This document shows positions 6,600 to 7,507 of a stretch of DNA of 7,507 nt, piece after piece. The DNA lies in NCBI GenBank assembly GCA_035279525.1, contig DATEHQ010000198.1:1-7507 (forward strand), read 5' to 3'. This DNA is from DATEHQ01 sp035279525 (GTDB lineage: Bacteria; Chloroflexota; Dormibacteria; Dormibacterales; Dormibacteraceae). The notes under the pieces were generated by a model, which saw only the letters and a list, made by a program, of their open reading frames with translations, had not been told where the DNA came from and made no database searches. Positions within the stretch are counted from its first letter, which is position 1. Every line of letters starts with the position of its first letter. Both the position numbers and the translations under genes were made by a program.

Positions 6600-7507
6600 G
6601 TGAAGGTTCAGCGCGTCGAGATGTTCGTCGTCCCGATGGCGACGCCGCATGACACGTCGGGTCTGCAGCGGCTGGCGGGCGAGGGAAGGATCAAGCCCGA
6701 CACGCTGGTCGCGCTGGCCGGCAAGACAGAGGGAACGGGGCAGCACGACGACTGGGGCCGCGTGTGGGCCGACGTGGCGCTGCGCGGTTGGACCGCCGAG
6801 TTCCTCGACATCCCGCTCGACCAGGTCGCGCAGCGGGTGATCTTCGTGCTCTCCGGCGGCTGCCCTGGCGTGATCACGCCGCACATAGCGGTGGTCACCC
6901 GCGAGTGGGTCGACGTGCCTGAGGGCGGCGAAACGGGCGATGGTGACAAGCGGCTCGTCGTCGGCCGTGCCGGCTCAGATCCCATCGCGCCCGAGGAGGT
7001 CGGGCGGATGGGCATGATCACGAAGGTCGCCAGGGCCACCGAGCAGGCGATGGCCGACGCCGGTCTGTCCGATCCGGCCGACGTTCACCTCGTCATGGTC
7101 AAGGTTCCAGGCCTGACCACGGCCAGCATCAAGAACGCCGAGTCACGCGGTATGACCGTCGTGTCACATGATCTGACCTTCGGGCCGGAGGGTGCCGGCG
7201 TGTACGCCAACGATGCGGCCGCCCTCGGTGTGGCGATGGCGCTCGGCGAGGTGCCGGCCGGTTCGCTTTCAGATGCCGTCGTGCGCCGCAGATGGGAGCT
7301 CCACTCGAACGTCGCCATGACGTCGTCCGGTGGCGAGAAGCGGCATGGTGAGGTGATCGTGTTCGGCAACTCGGCGAATGCGCGCAGCCCGATTCGCATC
7401 GGGCACGCGGTGACGAAGGATTTCATCGACGCCGAGGGAGTGCGTGGCGCGCTGCGGTCGGCGGGCTTGAAGTTCGACGCATTGCCTTCGGACTCGGACC
7501 TGTCGCG
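6600..7507 (+). CDS. Cyanuric acid amidohydrolase/barbiturase-family ring-opening amidohydrolase, 3' end outside window
   Basis: Members of this small family hydrolyse six-membered N-heterocycles such as cyanuric acid (AtzD, TrzD) or barbiturate. From the GTG at 6600, 302 residues are open to the right edge; full proteins have about 360-370. Visible features include the DTSGL start block at 18-22, K42 in GKTEG, R54, and S85 in LSGGCPGVITPH, all at the numbering I recall for AtzD. The second repeat has K168 (MVKVP) and S242/S243 in TSSGGE. These are the first two of the three Lys-Ser pairs made by the family's three-fold internal repeat; the third lies outside the window. Asn204 in YANDAAALG replaces the Arg I expect from AtzD's YSRGASALG. 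The gene follows the amidase by 20 bases with a strong GAGGAGG site. Family membership is firm, but cyanurate or barbiturate as substrate is uncertain. Confidence 0.9.
   Translation, partial: MKVQRVEMFVVPMATPHDTSGLQRLAGEGRIKPDTLVALAGKTEGTGQHDDWGRVWADVALRGWTAEFLDIPLDQVAQRVIFVLSGGCPGVITPHIAVVTREWVDVPEGGETGDGDKRLVVGRAGSDPIAPEEVGRMGMITKVARATEQAMADAGLSDPADVHLVMVKVPGLTTASIKNAESRGMTVVSHDLTFGPEGAGVYANDAAALGVAMALGEVPAGSLSDAVVRRRWELHSNVAMTSSGGEKRHGEVIVFGNSANARSPIRIGHAVTKDFIDAEGVRGALRSAGLKFDALPSDSDLS

Noticed and set aside
6608..7426. Minus-strand open frames opposite the ring-opening amidohydrolase
   Set aside because: The plus strand has a strong ribosome site and conserved Lys/Ser residues in family positions. 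The minus frames overlap each other or are short and lack motifs.

Overview
The window looks like chromosomal DNA from a high-GC, free-living bacterium. Codon third positions are strongly G/C, GTG starts are frequent, and genes overlap by a few bases. The gene set (soluble uricase branch, three-subunit molybdenum hydroxylase, ring-opening amidohydrolase) suits an actinobacterium or a high-GC soil lineage such as Chloroflexota/Dormibacterota. Nothing in the sequence settles the phylum. There are no RNA genes, insertion sequences, CRISPR arrays or phage genes.

Region 1 (about 1-5044, minus strand) is a six-gene purine-catabolic operon, transcribed right to left. The order is OHCU decarboxylase (uraD), 5-hydroxyisourate hydrolase, cofactor-free urate oxidase, then the FAD, 2Fe-2S and molybdopterin subunits of a xanthine dehydrogenase-family enzyme. 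The molybdopterin gene runs off the left edge without its stop codon. Every junction is either a 4-base GTGA/ATGA overlap or a direct stop/start abutment, so the genes are probably translated as one coupled unit. Together they would oxidise hypoxanthine/xanthine to urate and carry urate through 5-hydroxyisourate and OHCU to S-allantoin. No allantoinase or regulator is in view.

Region 2 (5045-5283) is the only sizeable non-coding stretch and lies between divergent genes. It must hold the promoters of both transcription units. It contains a 10-base direct repeat spaced exactly 42 bases start to start, a short GC hairpin, and an unexplained 48-codon open frame that has no start codon but ends in TGA.

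Region 3 (5284-7507, plus strand) holds an amidase-signature-family hydrolase with an intact Lys-Ser-Ser triad. Twenty bases later comes a cyanuric acid amidohydrolase/barbiturase-family protein, cut by the right edge. The pair recalls the AtzD-AtzE logic: open an N-heterocyclic ring, then hydrolyse the linear carboxylated or ureido product. The ring opener lacks one arginine I expect from AtzD, so its substrate may be neither cyanurate nor barbiturate. This pair, placed divergently from a complete urate-to-allantoin operon, is the most interesting part of the window.
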